A stretch of 64,000 nucleotides of DNA from Lachnospiraceae bacterium (GTDB lineage Bacteria > Bacillota > Clostridia > Lachnospirales > Lachnospiraceae), in assembly GCA_910575475.1 (NCBI GenBank), contig CAJTGD010000021.1, forward strand, positions 1 through 64,000, read 5' to 3'. This document shows, one piece after another, positions 16,331 through 24,863 of this stretch. Below the pieces are notes generated by a model. The model did no database searches. It was given only the letters and a program-made list of their open reading frames with translations, and had not been told where the DNA came from. Numbering within the stretch: the stretch's first letter is position 1; every line of letters starts with the position of its first letter. The translations under genes were made by a program, and so were the position numbers.

Positions 16331-17704
16331 AAAATAAATTTCTGTGATTTTATGGTTGTTGTCGACTTTTATCTCTCTCAAGATTTTTCTCCAGAAAGTC
16401 TGCTTTTTATTCCGGCTCATTTTCTTGTACAAATCCACAAAATCTCCGCTTAGCAATTTTTTGTTTTTCTCAATGTCAAGATATGTTTTTTTGACTTCTG
16501 GCTCCTGTATATTTTTCAGGGCTGCGGTGTATATCTCATAGTCTTTCTTGTATTCTTCAATGCTAATCAAATCGTTCACATACAACTCTTTTAATTTCAG
16601 CAATTTATTCTTAAGAGCTGCTTTTTCGTGCCGGGAATTAGAAGTTCGTTTTTTTGCTTCCTGCATTTCTTTTTCGATTTCTTCATATCTTTTCTTAAAT
16701 TCAATTGCGACATTTTCCAGCAAATACGATTCAATCCTGTCCTCTCTGGCAGAGTGATTGTGCGTACATCTTCCACGTTGGAAGTGCTGATTACAGCGGT
16801 AATAGTAAAAATCAGCAGATTTGTAGCCCACCATTTTGTGTCCGCACTCTGCGCATACGAGAACCGATGTGAATATGTAGACCTTGCCAGAAGGGGCAAA
16901 ACGGGCATTTCGCTTGAGCAGATCCTGCACTCGGTTGAATTGCTGAGAGGTAATGATCGGGGGAGCAAAATTCTCGTTTCTTCTCCCGGATCGATCATAT
17001 ATTCCGGTATATAAGGTTTCCTGCAGCATCCTCCGGAAAGTCATGTCGCACCAATTCACGCCGTAAGTTTCCCGGATATATTTCACGGTTCCCCGCTGGC
17101 TGACAGAACTCTCATAATGATTGAACGCATCCCGAACAATTTCCGCTTCTTCCCGGCAGATTTCCAGCCGTTTTTCGCTATTCACACGGTAGCCAAACGG
17201 ACAGCTTCCAGAAACCACGGTTCCGTGCTCTATTTTGCTGTCAAAAACTACGTCAATGCGCTCCCCACATATATCAGCTTCGTTTTGTGCGATTGAGAGC
17301 TTCACATTGATGTATAGACGGCCATTTGCAGTGGTAGTGTCGTATTCTTCGTCTACTGTTTTCCATTCGCAATTATGGGCGTTTAACACGTCCATAACCT
17401 TGTAGTAGTCGGCCACAGACCGGAACCAACGATCGAGCCGGCAGAAAAGCAGGATATCCACCTCGTTTCGTTTGACAGATTCCATCATGCGCTGGAACTC
17501 TAGCCGCTTATGCATGTTCTTCCTGGCTGTTTTGGCGGCGTCCACATATATACCGGTTATAATCCAGCCCTGAGACTTTGCATACTCTTCTAGGCGCTCC
17601 TGTTGGGCTTCCAGAGATAGTCCTTTTACTTTCTGTTCTTCGCCAGATACTCGGACGTAAAGGGCAACACGAGTGATTGTCGACATTTCTTTTTGCTTCT
17701 TCAT
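16328..17704 (-). CDS. Large serine recombinase (phage integrase)
   Basis: 458 residues; catalyses attP x attB integration. The N-terminal resolvase domain starts VALYVRVSGEEQ, with the catalytic Ser in RVS; RLDRWFRSVADYY and the recombinase domain with GTVKYIRETYGVNW follow. The zinc ribbon CAECGHKM...YYRCNQHFQRGRC and a C-terminal coiled coil complete it. The start at 17704 is supported by AAGGAGGATGATATC upstream. It lies against attL, reading outward, as expected for an integrated copy. Confidence 0.97.
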   Translation of the reverse strand: MKKQKEMSTITRVALYVRVSGEEQKVKGLSLEAQQERLEEYAKSQGWIITGIYVDAAKTARKNMHKRLEFQRMMESVKRNEVDILLFCRLDRWFRSVADYYKVMDVLNAHNCEWKTVDEEYDTTTANGRLYINVKLSIAQNEADICGERIDVVFDSKIEHGTVVSGSCPFGYRVNSEKRLEICREEAEIVRDAFNHYESSVSQRGTVKYIRETYGVNWCDMTFRRMLQETLYTGIYDRSGRRNENFAPPIITSQQFNRVQDLLKRNARFAPSGKVYIFTSVLVCAECGHKMVGYKSADFYYYRCNQHFQRGRCTHNHSAREDRIESYLLENVAIEFKKRYEEIEKEMQEAKKRTSNSRHEKAALKNKLLKLKELYVNDLISIEEYKKDYEIYTAALKNIQEPEVKKTYLDIEKNKKLLSGDFVDLYKKMSRNKKQTFWRKILREIKVDNNHKITEIYF

Positions 17705-17883
17705 GATATCATCCTCCTTAAAAATGAGTATAAAAATAACAGCCAGACAGAACATGAGTTCCGCTTGTAAGCTGTCCCAAAAGATGATATACTTAATTCC
17801 TAAAGTTAATGGTTGATATCATCTTTCAGGGTGATACGATCCTCGAACCGTTCGGTGCTGGTAACACCGGGCGGTTTTCTCTA

Positions 17884-18177
17884 TTATGCTTTCCAAGTAT
17901 GACCGCAGTTTTGGCAGATGGCCACAGTGCGATTTATGAACTTACTGGCATGAAAATTTAATCCTCCACGGGATTTCCCGCCAAATAACAAATTCTTCCA
18001 AATACCAAAGCATAACCAGTACATAGGCTCCCACCAAAATCCGATAAAGCACCAATACAGACATCCTTTACTTTTCCTAGGCTTTTGAATCACCACTTTA
18101 TTCGTTCCAGCTCCAATACTTCCCGTCTGTTCTCTCTGATATGTGATATTTTCACTTCCACACCTTGGACATGCCAT
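17884..18177 (-). CDS. Zinc-ribbon protein with hydrophobic middle
   Basis: 97 residues. CPRCGSENITY at the start and CQNCGHTW at the end make a split zinc ribbon around a Trp-rich hydrophobic stretch (CLYWCFIGFWWEPMYWLCFG). Likely membrane-associated. It sits between integrase and repressor genes, where lysogeny-expressed accessory genes are common; role unknown. Confidence 0.65.
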   Translation of the reverse strand: MACPRCGSENITYQREQTGSIGAGTNKVVIQKPRKSKGCLYWCFIGFWWEPMYWLCFGIWKNLLFGGKSRGGLNFHASKFINRTVAICQNCGHTWKA

Positions 18178-18250
18178 AATACTTCCCCTTCCTCTTTTGT
18201 TTTCCTGTACCGGGTCGCCACTTTTATTAAAACGCCAGAAGGCGGATTAA

Positions 18251-19270
18251 TCACTTCCCTCTCAAAAATTTCAATATCTTTGAAAAGCTTACTGCATTTT
18301 TATCGTTCAAAATATGAGATGCAATTTCTCTATAATTATCTTTTATAATTCTCATATATGCAGATGAATCAAAATATGCTGATTGTATAATATCATCTAC
18401 CGCTTTTTTGAAATTATTTTTATCAAATAAAACATACTGTAATTTGATATTTTCAAATATTTCATCTACCATATGTGAGGAATAAAATTCAGAAAGCAAC
18501 ACTATTCTTTGCGTAACGTATGTATTAAAAATCATGCATTGATTTTGGTCTATTCTATTACATAAGCCACTAACTCCATCATTTTCAATCCAATCTTTAT
18601 CAAAATAATAATGGGAATCTGAAACTAAATTAGTATCAATGTACAGTGCCATTAACAAAGCTTTAATTGAATCAGTATACATTTCTAATTTTTCACAGAT
18701 TTCAGAAAAATTCATAAAATCAAAGATGGTTATTTTATTTTTACCATAAATACTTATAACACCGTTTTTTATTTTTTCTTGTAATACCAGATAAGCAGTT
18801 TCGTAAAATTCTCTAATCTCTCCATTTGATTTCCTATATTTAAAATATTTGTCAAGCTGAATTCCATATTTCCAATTTCTATGCAATTCGCATAAATCAA
18901 TATTTTCTTGGTAACTATCCATTCCCTTTTCTGATAGAAAATAGCGCTTGTCTGATTTTGATAAAATTTCAATATCGCTTTCCGATAATGTAGATATTAG
19001 TCTTTCAATTAATTCAGCTTTCCTCCCTGATACTTTCATTCCCTTTTTAGATAGAAATACCTTTAACTCCGGAACTTTATATCTAGCCAATATTTCTTCT
19101 GTTGTTGGTTTTCTTAGAAAATCATTGTTCAATAACCACCTGTCAAGTCTTTCTGGATTTGTTATTTTACATTCGTACATAAAACATGTTCCGTAACCTT
19201 CTCCTATTTCATATCCACGAGAATGATAAGATAGTAAAAGTTCTATTGCATATTCTTCGTTAATATTCAT
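18251..19270 (-). CDS. SAP-domain protein, AT-rich, unknown function
   Basis: 339 residues. A SAP-like DNA-binding helix-extended-helix at about residues 63-92 (PELKVFLSKKGMKVSGRKAE, then LIERL), followed by a second similar segment (KRYFLSEKGM). The rest is helical and unrecognised. Clearly more AT-rich than its neighbours and the only large non-switch gene in the leftward lysogeny block. Such positions often hold lysogenic-conversion or superinfection-defence genes; that role is inference only. Confidence 0.6.
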   Translation of the reverse strand: MNINEEYAIELLLSYHSRGYEIGEGYGTCFMYECKITNPERLDRWLLNNDFLRKPTTEEILARYKVPELKVFLSKKGMKVSGRKAELIERLISTLSESDIEILSKSDKRYFLSEKGMDSYQENIDLCELHRNWKYGIQLDKYFKYRKSNGEIREFYETAYLVLQEKIKNGVISIYGKNKITIFDFMNFSEICEKLEMYTDSIKALLMALYIDTNLVSDSHYYFDKDWIENDGVSGLCNRIDQNQCMIFNTYVTQRIVLLSEFYSSHMVDEIFENIKLQYVLFDKNNFKKAVDDIIQSAYFDSSAYMRIIKDNYREIASHILNDKNAVSFSKILKFLRGK

Positions 19271-19339
19271 TTGTAAAATCCTTTATTTCAAATCATCCTG
19301 TACCATAGAAAGCGCCACACTTTTCAGATACATTTTTAA

Positions 19340-19804
19340 TCATTTCAAACAAACATTTAAAGAAGGAATGAAGGTTATAATGTAATCTCCATATTCCACA
19401 TGGGTTCCATATCTATCTTCATACCTTTTTAGCATATCTGCCAAAAAACGCTCTGTCACTTCCAAATGCTCAGCCATTTCATGTAGGTTTTTGCATCCTC
19501 TTTTATATGCCTTTATTATGCTTTCAAGTCCCAGAGTTTCATCGTAAGCCCACGTCCTGGCCTGCAATTCCTGTTTTCGGTTCCATGCATCTGATTGGTC
19601 TAAGATATTCCCTACGGTTGTGTAATGGTGTCCTAGTTCCTCCGCCAGTACACAACCTTTTTCTTTAAATGTAAGATTTCTTCTGATAGCAATATTTCTT
19701 CCTTTAATTCTTCCTTTGTTTACTGGTAAATTCTTTTCCTTGATAATAAGATTGGAATTGCTATCACTAAATTTAATCAATAAATCCTCATATAGCACTT
19801 TCAT
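19340..19804 (-). CDS. ImmA/IrrE-like metallopeptidase
   Basis: 154 residues; start at the ATG at 19804 with AAGGTG upstream. The active-site helix LAEELGHHYTTVG corresponds to the HExGHH motif with the first His replaced by Glu/Ala context, so catalysis is uncertain. In ICEBs1 the equivalent protein cleaves the phage-type repressor ImmR. The repressor gene ends 17 nt upstream, so they form an operon and this is probably the anti-repressor protease. Confidence 0.75.
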   Translation of the reverse strand: MKVLYEDLLIKFSDSNSNLIIKEKNLPVNKGRIKGRNIAIRRNLTFKEKGCVLAEELGHHYTTVGNILDQSDAWNRKQELQARTWAYDETLGLESIIKAYKRGCKNLHEMAEHLEVTERFLADMLKRYEDRYGTHVEYGDYIITFIPSLNVCLK

Positions 19805-19821
19805 CACCTTATTATAGTTTT

Positions 19822-20289
19822 TTAGAAATTCTCGTCATCCATGATGTCATCTTCTTTCTGAATCATTTCGTCTGTGACCTCTGTTAATGATTCGTCTGCA
19901 TGCGCGGCATCTGGAATAAGTTCCTTTGAAAATTCTGTAATTTTGTTTTTATACTCACCTTCTTTCATAATTTCTCTCGACCGTTCCCATTCCTCATTTA
20001 ATGTGAAGTCAACCATTTTCTTTCCGTGCTGGTCTAGGTCTCGGTATTTCTTGATAATCAACTTTTCTTTTGGAGAAAAATCATCTTCTGACGTTTTTAA
20101 CAAGTAGTTCGGAGTTATTTTTAAAACCCCGCATAATAATTCTATCGTATCAGGGTCGGGTTTATTTTTATCATTTTCCCAGTCACTAATAGAATTATGT
20201 TTCGCTCCAATCGCATCGGCTAATTGCTTTTGGGTCAATCTTTGAACTTTTCGAGCTTCTTTTATTTTCTCTCCGAAGGTCAATTCCAT
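19822..20289 (-). CDS. CI-like repressor (XRE family)
   Basis: 155 residues. An N-terminal HTH (KIKEARKVQRLTQKQLADAI, recognition helix around KHNSISDWENDKNKP), then an acidic C-terminal tail. AAGGGGG precedes the ATG. Divergent from the Cro-like gene across an operator region full of TTCGAA-type sites. Predicted to hold the lysogenic state and to be the ImmA substrate. Confidence 0.88.
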   Translation of the reverse strand: MELTFGEKIKEARKVQRLTQKQLADAIGAKHNSISDWENDKNKPDPDTIELLCGVLKITPNYLLKTSEDDFSPKEKLIIKKYRDLDQHGKKMVDFTLNEEWERSREIMKEGEYKNKITEFSKELIPDAAHADESLTEVTDEMIQKEDDIMDDENF

Positions 20290-20317
20290 CTTCTACACCC
20301 CCTTGCAAATAGAAGTA

Positions 20318-20425
20318 TAACATTATATTTCGATTTTGTAAATATATAAATTTCGAAAAGTTCGAAAAAATATGTTGACAATTCGAAATAAACGGATTAT
20401 ACTGTTATTAGTTTCGAACAAATCG
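20318..20425. promoter_or_regulatory. Immunity switch: divergent promoters with repeated TTCGAAA operators
   Basis: The rightward promoter TTGACA (20375-20380), 17 nt, TATACT (20398-20403), has an operator copy (ATTCGAAAT) in its spacer. Further half-sites (TTTCGAA or its complement) occur near 20325, 20350, 20360, 20411 and 20422, covering both promoters. The arrangement fits repressor control of cro and self-control of cI. Confidence 0.8.
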
Positions 20426-20447
20426 AAATGTGAAAGGAGATGATAGC

Positions 20448-20654
20448 ATGTGCGTTGGCATGAAAATAAAACAATATCTGGATAATAATGGGATATCTCA
20501 GACTCATGTCAGCAATGTAACACAGATTCCGCTCCCGAAGTTAAATCTCGCTCTTAATGGAAAACGGAGATTGACATTCGATGAATATGAACTCATTTGT
20601 GGGGCGGTGAATGTTGGGACTGATAAATTTTTGCATCCACGGATGCCGGTATAG
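20448..20654 (+). CDS. Cro-like HTH protein
   Basis: 68 residues. MKIKQYLDNNGISQTHVSNV is helix 1-2 of an XRE-like HTH, with LPKLNLALNGKRRLTFDEYE the recognition part. ATG at 20448 with AAAGGAG upstream. First gene of the rightward lytic transcript from the switch promoter. Confidence 0.85.
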   Translation: MCVGMKIKQYLDNNGISQTHVSNVTQIPLPKLNLALNGKRRLTFDEYELICGAVNVGTDKFLHPRMPV

Positions 20655-20660
20655 AAGGAG

Positions 20661-20774
20661 GTGAGGAAGACGAAGAATAGACCATTGTTTTATAGCATTT
20701 GCTGTTTACTTTCAGCTTTGAGCGGCGCAGTGGCCGCCCTGATTACAACAGTCCTTGTATGTGCAACAAGATAG
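20661..20774 (+). CDS. Tiny membrane protein (37 residues)
   Basis: A GTG-started frame right at the AGGAGG reads basic residues followed by one hydrophobic helix (SALSGAVAALITTVLVCATR). Start uncertain because the ribosome site touches the GTG. It overlaps the end of a minus-strand gene. Low-to-moderate confidence. Confidence 0.4.
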   Translation: MRKTKNRPLFYSICCLLSALSGAVAALITTVLVCATR

Positions 20775-20961
20775 CTGATGATATGAATCCAGCAATAGCA
20801 CCAGAAACAACACTAAATAAAGCAATTCGGAAATCGTGTCTCCATTGCTTTTTACGAAGTTCCTTTTCTTTGGCTTCTTTAATTTGTTGTTCGAGGATTC
20901 CGTTTGGGATTGCAGTTCCATTTGCTATTGGTGGTATATCGGGGAATTTCAATGTTTTCAT
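20743..20961 (-). CDS. Minus-strand small membrane protein nested in the early operon
   Basis: 72 residues from the ATG at 20961 with AAGGAG six bases upstream. N-terminus LKFPDIPPIANGTAIPNG, then a charged coiled segment (EQQIKEAKEKELRKKQWRHD) and one C-terminal membrane helix (IALFSVVSGAIAGFISSAIL). It is transcribed against all surrounding lytic genes, so it may be expressed in the lysogen. Function unknown. Confidence 0.65.
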   Translation of the reverse strand: MKTLKFPDIPPIANGTAIPNGILEQQIKEAKEKELRKKQWRHDFRIALFSVVSGAIAGFISSAILLHIQGLL

Positions 20962-21046
20962 TCTCCTTTCTTCCGTATTCCAGCGGCAACTGGTACTTAC
21001 AGTATAGGAGATAAGGGGAACAAATTCAATAAGGAGGTGATAAACC

Positions 21047-21217
21047 ATGAACAACTCAAAAGTAAAAGCGTTTGCGGAACAGATTATCAGGTCTGCCGCA
21101 GAAGCAAGTCTTACAGTTGAAGAGTTCAGGAGCGCAGTTTTCACGGCGAAGCTGATCGTTAATCAAACTGTGGTCGGCAAAGACAGCGTAATTCGGTTCA
21201 ATACAAATAAGAGGTGA
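21047..21217 (+). CDS. Small helical phage protein
   Basis: 56 residues, MNNSKVKAFAEQIIRSAAEA and onward, start after AAGGAGGTGATAAACC. The pattern (short helices, basic end) resembles early phage proteins of unknown role. Separated by 3 nt from the next gene. Confidence 0.6.
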   Translation: MNNSKVKAFAEQIIRSAAEASLTVEEFRSAVFTAKLIVNQTVVGKDSVIRFNTNKR

Positions 21218-21220
21218 GAT

Positions 21221-21325
21221 ATGTACATTCCAGAATTTGTATGTGGCGTAGCGGCCACGATTATCGTTGAAGTAATCGCTTCTGTTGTATGGGCAATCCG
21301 CAATGATAAGAAGGGAAAGAAATAA
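21221..21325 (+). CDS. Tiny membrane protein (34 residues)
   Basis: ATG four bases after the previous stop, AGAGGTGAG upstream. One transmembrane helix (FVCGVAATIIVEVIASVVWA) and a basic cytoplasmic end (RNDKKGKK). Unknown function. Confidence 0.6.
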   Translation: MYIPEFVCGVAATIIVEVIASVVWAIRNDKKGKK

Positions 21326-21462
21326 AAACGCCCCGGCAGTGTCCGACCACTCCAGGGCAAGGCAACAAGCTAAACACGGTAGCCGTTGCAGAAACTATTA
21401 TAGCATAGGTTTCCGACAATGGCAATACCAAAACAAACGAATGTTCTAAAAGGAGGAAATTT

Positions 21463-21657
21463 ATGCAGAAAGAAACAGTAAGTTACCATGAGGATGATTC
21501 TACCGGGCTTACCCGGGCAGCGCATATCGAACGCCACGAAAGACATCCAATGGATTTTGAACGGCTCAAATTTATTTTGAATTTTGTTGCCGGGATGACG
21601 GCAATGGTTCTCGGATTCATTGCGCTGTACATGGTGATCTATTTTGCAGGGAGGTAA
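21463..21657 (+). CDS. Small single-pass membrane protein
   Basis: 64 residues. A charged, His-rich N-terminus (AAHIERHERHPMDFERLKF) and a C-terminal helix (VAGMTAMVLGFIALYMVIYF). AAAGGAGG precedes the ATG. Followed after 3 nt by the next gene. Confidence 0.65.
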   Translation: MQKETVSYHEDDSTGLTRAAHIERHERHPMDFERLKFILNFVAGMTAMVLGFIALYMVIYFAGR

Positions 21658-21660
21658 AAC

Positions 21661-21816
21661 ATGAGTGTAGAAGAAAGGCTGAGACAGCAAGGCGTAAAAG
21701 TAAACGGCACGCTCGATATTCGGGCCGGGTTTAAATTTTTGAGTAGGGCGTTCGTTGATGAATACGGGGTGATAATCAATTTTAAATTCCCAGAGGATGA
21801 ACAGGAGGAGGATTGA
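21661..21816 (+). CDS. Small acidic phage protein
   Basis: 51 residues, MSVEERLRQQGVKVNGTLDI and onward, ending in an acidic tail (EDEQEED). AGGGAGG precedes the start. No family recognised. Confidence 0.6.
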   Translation: MSVEERLRQQGVKVNGTLDIRAGFKFLSRAFVDEYGVIINFKFPEDEQEED

Positions 21817-21866
21817 CTGCGCATAAAACGGAATCGTACCGAAAGAGGAAAAGGGAAGTCGCAGTG

Positions 21867-21950
21867 ATGAAACTTAGGATTCTCTGCATAGCAATCGGGT
21901 TTCTGCTTGGCAATATCACCTGCCTTATTCTCATGCTGGTATGCAGATAA
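21867..21950 (+). CDS. 27-residue hydrophobic peptide
   Basis: MKLRILCIAIGFLLGNITCL and a basic end: one membrane helix with three cysteines. It resembles the tiny membrane proteins (DUF3789-like) of Firmicutes phage early regions. No strong ribosome site, so moderate confidence only. Confidence 0.45.
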   Translation: MKLRILCIAIGFLLGNITCLILMLVCR

Positions 21951-21952
21951 AA

Positions 21953-21985
21953 GAGCGCACGGGGTAGCCGCCCTGTTGTGCGCTC
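21953..21985 (+). other. Perfect hairpin between early genes
   Basis: GAGCGCAC/GTGCGCTC with an inner GGGG/CCC pairing and no T-run afterwards. More likely an RNA processing or stability element than a terminator. Confidence 0.5.
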
Positions 21986-22031
21986 AGAAAATCGATCAAA
22001 TATATTCTAACCGAAAGTGAGGGTTTTGTAA

Positions 22032-22310
22032 ATGGAACGAGAAAAAATTTTAAAATTAGTCGGTCTCTCGTTGGAAATATCGCAAATGGGAAAAGGAAAA
22101 AACGGATTTCCTTGTATATTTGTTAATTCTGACGGCGTTGACGGCAAGGTTGAAATAGCCGCTTACAATAACGGAATTTGTGACGGCTTAGATCCGAGTG
22201 ACGGCAGGTATGTATTTAACCTTATAGGAGATACAAGCCAGAAAATATATGATACATGCCTGCGACACTTGGAAGAATTGAAAACAAAAGCGGAAGGATT
22301 CTTCCAGTGA
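22032..22310 (+). CDS. Conserved-looking phage protein, unknown
   Basis: 92 residues beginning MEREKILKLVGLSLEISQMG, alpha/beta, with a C-terminal helix (TCLRHLEELKTKAEGFF). Weak GTGAGGG upstream. Possibly a small nucleic-acid metabolism accessory by position; no motif supports this. Confidence 0.6.
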   Translation: MEREKILKLVGLSLEISQMGKGKNGFPCIFVNSDGVDGKVEIAAYNNGICDGLDPSDGRYVFNLIGDTSQKIYDTCLRHLEELKTKAEGFFQ

Positions 22311-22320
22311 GGTGGTGTCT

Positions 22321-22542
22321 ATGATACCAGGATATGACGAGTGGAAAACGACTCCACCAGAGGAACCGGAGCTGGTCAAGGAAAAATTGAACGGGTCTGG
22401 GTATGTGTCAACTTCCACATCGGTTTTTGTGCCGGAGGAGGATGCGTTTGATTACGCACTTGAAAGAGTCGGCCAGGGAGCAGCACGGGAGCGGAAGGAA
22501 TTTGTGGATTGGTTTTATTCTGGCTGTTGGATCAAGGAATAG
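22321..22542 (+). CDS. Small phage protein, unknown
   Basis: 73 residues. The ATG at 22321 (MIPGYDEWKTTPPEEPE) after GAGGTGG is preferred over a start three codons upstream. The opening GYDEWKT is typical of small proteins ahead of phage recombination genes. No function known. Confidence 0.6.
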   Translation: MIPGYDEWKTTPPEEPELVKEKLNGSGYVSTSTSVFVPEEDAFDYALERVGQGAARERKEFVDWFYSGCWIKE

Positions 22543-22586
22543 GAAACTTAAACATGGAAAACGAGGATAACAGGAGGACTGACAAG

Positions 22587-23573
22587 ATGAATGAATTAAC
22601 ACTGAGGGTAAAACAGAACCCGGGAACGATCGAACTGAATTTTGCTGAATTGAACCAGCAGATGGACGAAAAGCTGGCAGAATACAAAGGGACTGTATTC
22701 ACAGAGGAAACGAAAGATATTGCGAAGAGGGAGCTTGCCTCACTTCGCAAGCTAAAAAAAGATGTGGACACTGCCAGGACAGCTGCGAAAAAAGAATGGA
22801 TGAAGCCGTATGAGACATTTGAAAAGGAAATGAAAAAGCTGTCTGCCAAAGTAGATGAACCGATCGGACTGATCGATGGCCAGGTAAAAGAGTTCGAAGA
22901 AAAGCGCAGGAACGAAAAGAGGGTGGAGATCCGAAAGGCATATGACGAACTGGCCGGTGACATTGAGGAATACCTTCCGTTTGCCCGGATATATGACAAT
23001 CGGTGGGAAAATGCGACTGTATCCATGAAATCAATCAGGGAGAGCATTGAGTCATCTGCAGACAGTGCCCGGATTGCCGTAGAGACTATCCGCGGCATGC
23101 AGTCAGAAGCTGTGGCGGACGCGCTTACCATCTATAAGGATTCAATGGATATGGCGAAAGCGATTGCCTACATAAACAATTATGAACGCCAGAGAGCGGA
23201 GATCATGCGGCGGGAAGAGGAACGGCGCAGACTGGAAGAAGAGCGCCGACACCAGGCAGAAATCGAGTGCGTGAAAGCAGAAGAGCGCGAAGCCGCTGCC
23301 AGGGAAGAGCGGATCCGGAAGGAAGCAGAGGAGGCGGCCATCGAAAAACAGCGCTTGGAACAGCAGGCGCTGGCGGAACCGGGAAAGGATCCGGAAGTTC
23401 AATCAGATATGACTGTCTGCGAATCTGCGGAGGATGCCGAGGATCTTCTGCCCTTTACTACGCCGGAAACCGTCACGGTACTTTACAAGATTGTCGGAAC
23501 TCCTGAGGAACTGGAACGGGTAGAGGAAACGCTTGCAGGTATGGGCATCTGTTTTGAAAGGAAAGAGTCATGA
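22587..23573 (+). CDS. DUF1351 phage protein
   Basis: 328 residues from the ATG at 22587 (AGGAGG eight bases up; longer in-frame starts lack it). N-terminal DUF1351-like region (IELNFAELNQQMDEKLAEYK, then KKEWMKPYETFEKEMKKL), a long Glu/Arg coiled coil at residues 205-270, and a C-terminal small domain. This family regularly precedes phage recombinases and SSB. The gene overlaps the ERF gene by 4 nt (ATGA), so they are coupled. Confidence 0.8.
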   Translation: MNELTLRVKQNPGTIELNFAELNQQMDEKLAEYKGTVFTEETKDIAKRELASLRKLKKDVDTARTAAKKEWMKPYETFEKEMKKLSAKVDEPIGLIDGQVKEFEEKRRNEKRVEIRKAYDELAGDIEEYLPFARIYDNRWENATVSMKSIRESIESSADSARIAVETIRGMQSEAVADALTIYKDSMDMAKAIAYINNYERQRAEIMRREEERRRLEEERRHQAEIECVKAEEREAAAREERIRKEAEEAAIEKQRLEQQALAEPGKDPEVQSDMTVCESAEDAEDLLPFTTPETVTVLYKIVGTPEELERVEETLAGMGICFERKES

Positions 23574-24433
23574 GCGAAGCATTGACAGCGAAAGATACCG
23601 AGATATCAGCTGTAGTATCAGGGGTATCATCCGGATCCAGGGCGGGAGTGTCTGTAGCATCGGAGAGCCGCCCTGCAATTTACAAAGCGATCGCGGATGT
23701 GATCGCAGATGTGGGGGCTGTTGGAAAAGATAAGGTGAACAAACAGCAGGGATTTAAGTTCAGGAGCGTGGATGACGTCTATAATGCCCTTCATCCTGCC
23801 CTGGCAAAGAATAAGGTATTCATTGTGCCGGAGATTCTGGAACAGACCAGGGAGATGCACCAGACAAAGAACGGGACACAGATGGTACTTGTCATCTGTA
23901 AGATTCGGTTTACATTTTATGCGGAGGATGGATCCTATATCCAGTCCGTGATCATTGGGGAAGGGCTGGATACCGGGGATAAGGCAACCAACAAGGCCAT
24001 GGCAATCGCCTATAAATATGCCTGTTTCCAGGTGTTCTGCATTCCTACGGAGGAAATGGCGGATCCAGATTCGGAAAGCCTGGAATTGCATAATGATGGG
24101 AAGGCAGGTGCAAAGAGGAAAGGGACGGCAGGGAAATCTTCCGCGAAAAAAGGTGACAGCAAGGCTCCGGAAGCGCAAAAAGGGGATGCTTCCACACAGG
24201 CGGAGAACAGTGGCCAGGAGGCCGCGCCGGATTCAAAGATCACAGCGGCCATGGTGAATACGATCCGTGCGGAAGAAAAACGGACCGGTGTTACGGATGC
24301 GCAGATCCTTTCCCGGAAACGAATATCAGCAAAACGGATTGAGGATATGACTGTTGCAGAGTTTAAATATGTGATGCAGATATTTGAAGTCACGAAGGAC
24401 AGAGCAGCAGATCAGGATGGAGGGAAAGTATGA
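23570..24433 (+). CDS. ERF-family single-strand annealing protein
   Basis: 287 residues. The ERF core at about residues 30-170 includes FKFRSVDDVYNALHPALAKN and GEGLDTGDKATNKAMAIAYK, typical of the superfamily. The low-complexity Lys/Ala linker (190-225) and a small C-terminal helical domain follow. It anneals complementary strands in phage recombination, together with the SSB and nuclease downstream. Overlaps both neighbours by 4 nt. Confidence 0.9.
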   Translation: MSEALTAKDTEISAVVSGVSSGSRAGVSVASESRPAIYKAIADVIADVGAVGKDKVNKQQGFKFRSVDDVYNALHPALAKNKVFIVPEILEQTREMHQTKNGTQMVLVICKIRFTFYAEDGSYIQSVIIGEGLDTGDKATNKAMAIAYKYACFQVFCIPTEEMADPDSESLELHNDGKAGAKRKGTAGKSSAKKGDSKAPEAQKGDASTQAENSGQEAAPDSKITAAMVNTIRAEEKRTGVTDAQILSRKRISAKRIEDMTVAEFKYVMQIFEVTKDRAADQDGGKV

Positions 24434-24849
24434 ACAGCGTACAGTTAGTCGGGAGATTCACCAGGGATCCGGATGTGAGGTATACGGACGGAGGGCTTTC
24501 CATTGCCCGGTTCAGCCTGGCGGTCGATCGCCGATATAAAAAAGATGGAGAGCAGACGGCAGACTTCATCAACTGCGTATCGTTTGGAAAAACGGCGGAA
24601 TTTATCGAAAAATATTTCCAAAAGGGCATGCGCATCGGGGTAAACGGAAGGATCCAGACGGGATCCTATACAAACAAGGATGGAGTCAAGGTCTACACGA
24701 CAGATGTTGTGGTAGAAAACTGTGAATTTGTGGAGAGCAAAACGTCTTCACGTGACGCTGCAGACGGAAGCGATCCGGGAGGACACCCGGGTGATGACGG
24801 GTTTATGAACATCCCAGATGGAATTGATGAAGAGCTTCCATTTGCCTGA
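24430..24849 (+). CDS. ssb: Single-stranded DNA-binding protein
   Basis: 139 residues with the OB-fold signature: MNSVQLVGRFTRDPDVRYTD, RFSLAVDRRYK, FINCVSFGKTAEFIEKYFQK, GSYTNKDGVKVYTTDVVVE. The acidic tip DGIDEELPFA matches the partner-binding SSB tail. Protects phage ssDNA and loads the annealing protein. Confidence 0.95.
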   Translation: MNSVQLVGRFTRDPDVRYTDGGLSIARFSLAVDRRYKKDGEQTADFINCVSFGKTAEFIEKYFQKGMRIGVNGRIQTGSYTNKDGVKVYTTDVVVENCEFVESKTSSRDAADGSDPGGHPGDDGFMNIPDGIDEELPFA

Positions 24850-24863
24850 TTGGAGGAAGTGTT

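Noticed and set aside
22532..23131. Minus-strand Ser-rich ORF
   Set aside because: Antisense shadow of the DUF1351 coiled coil.
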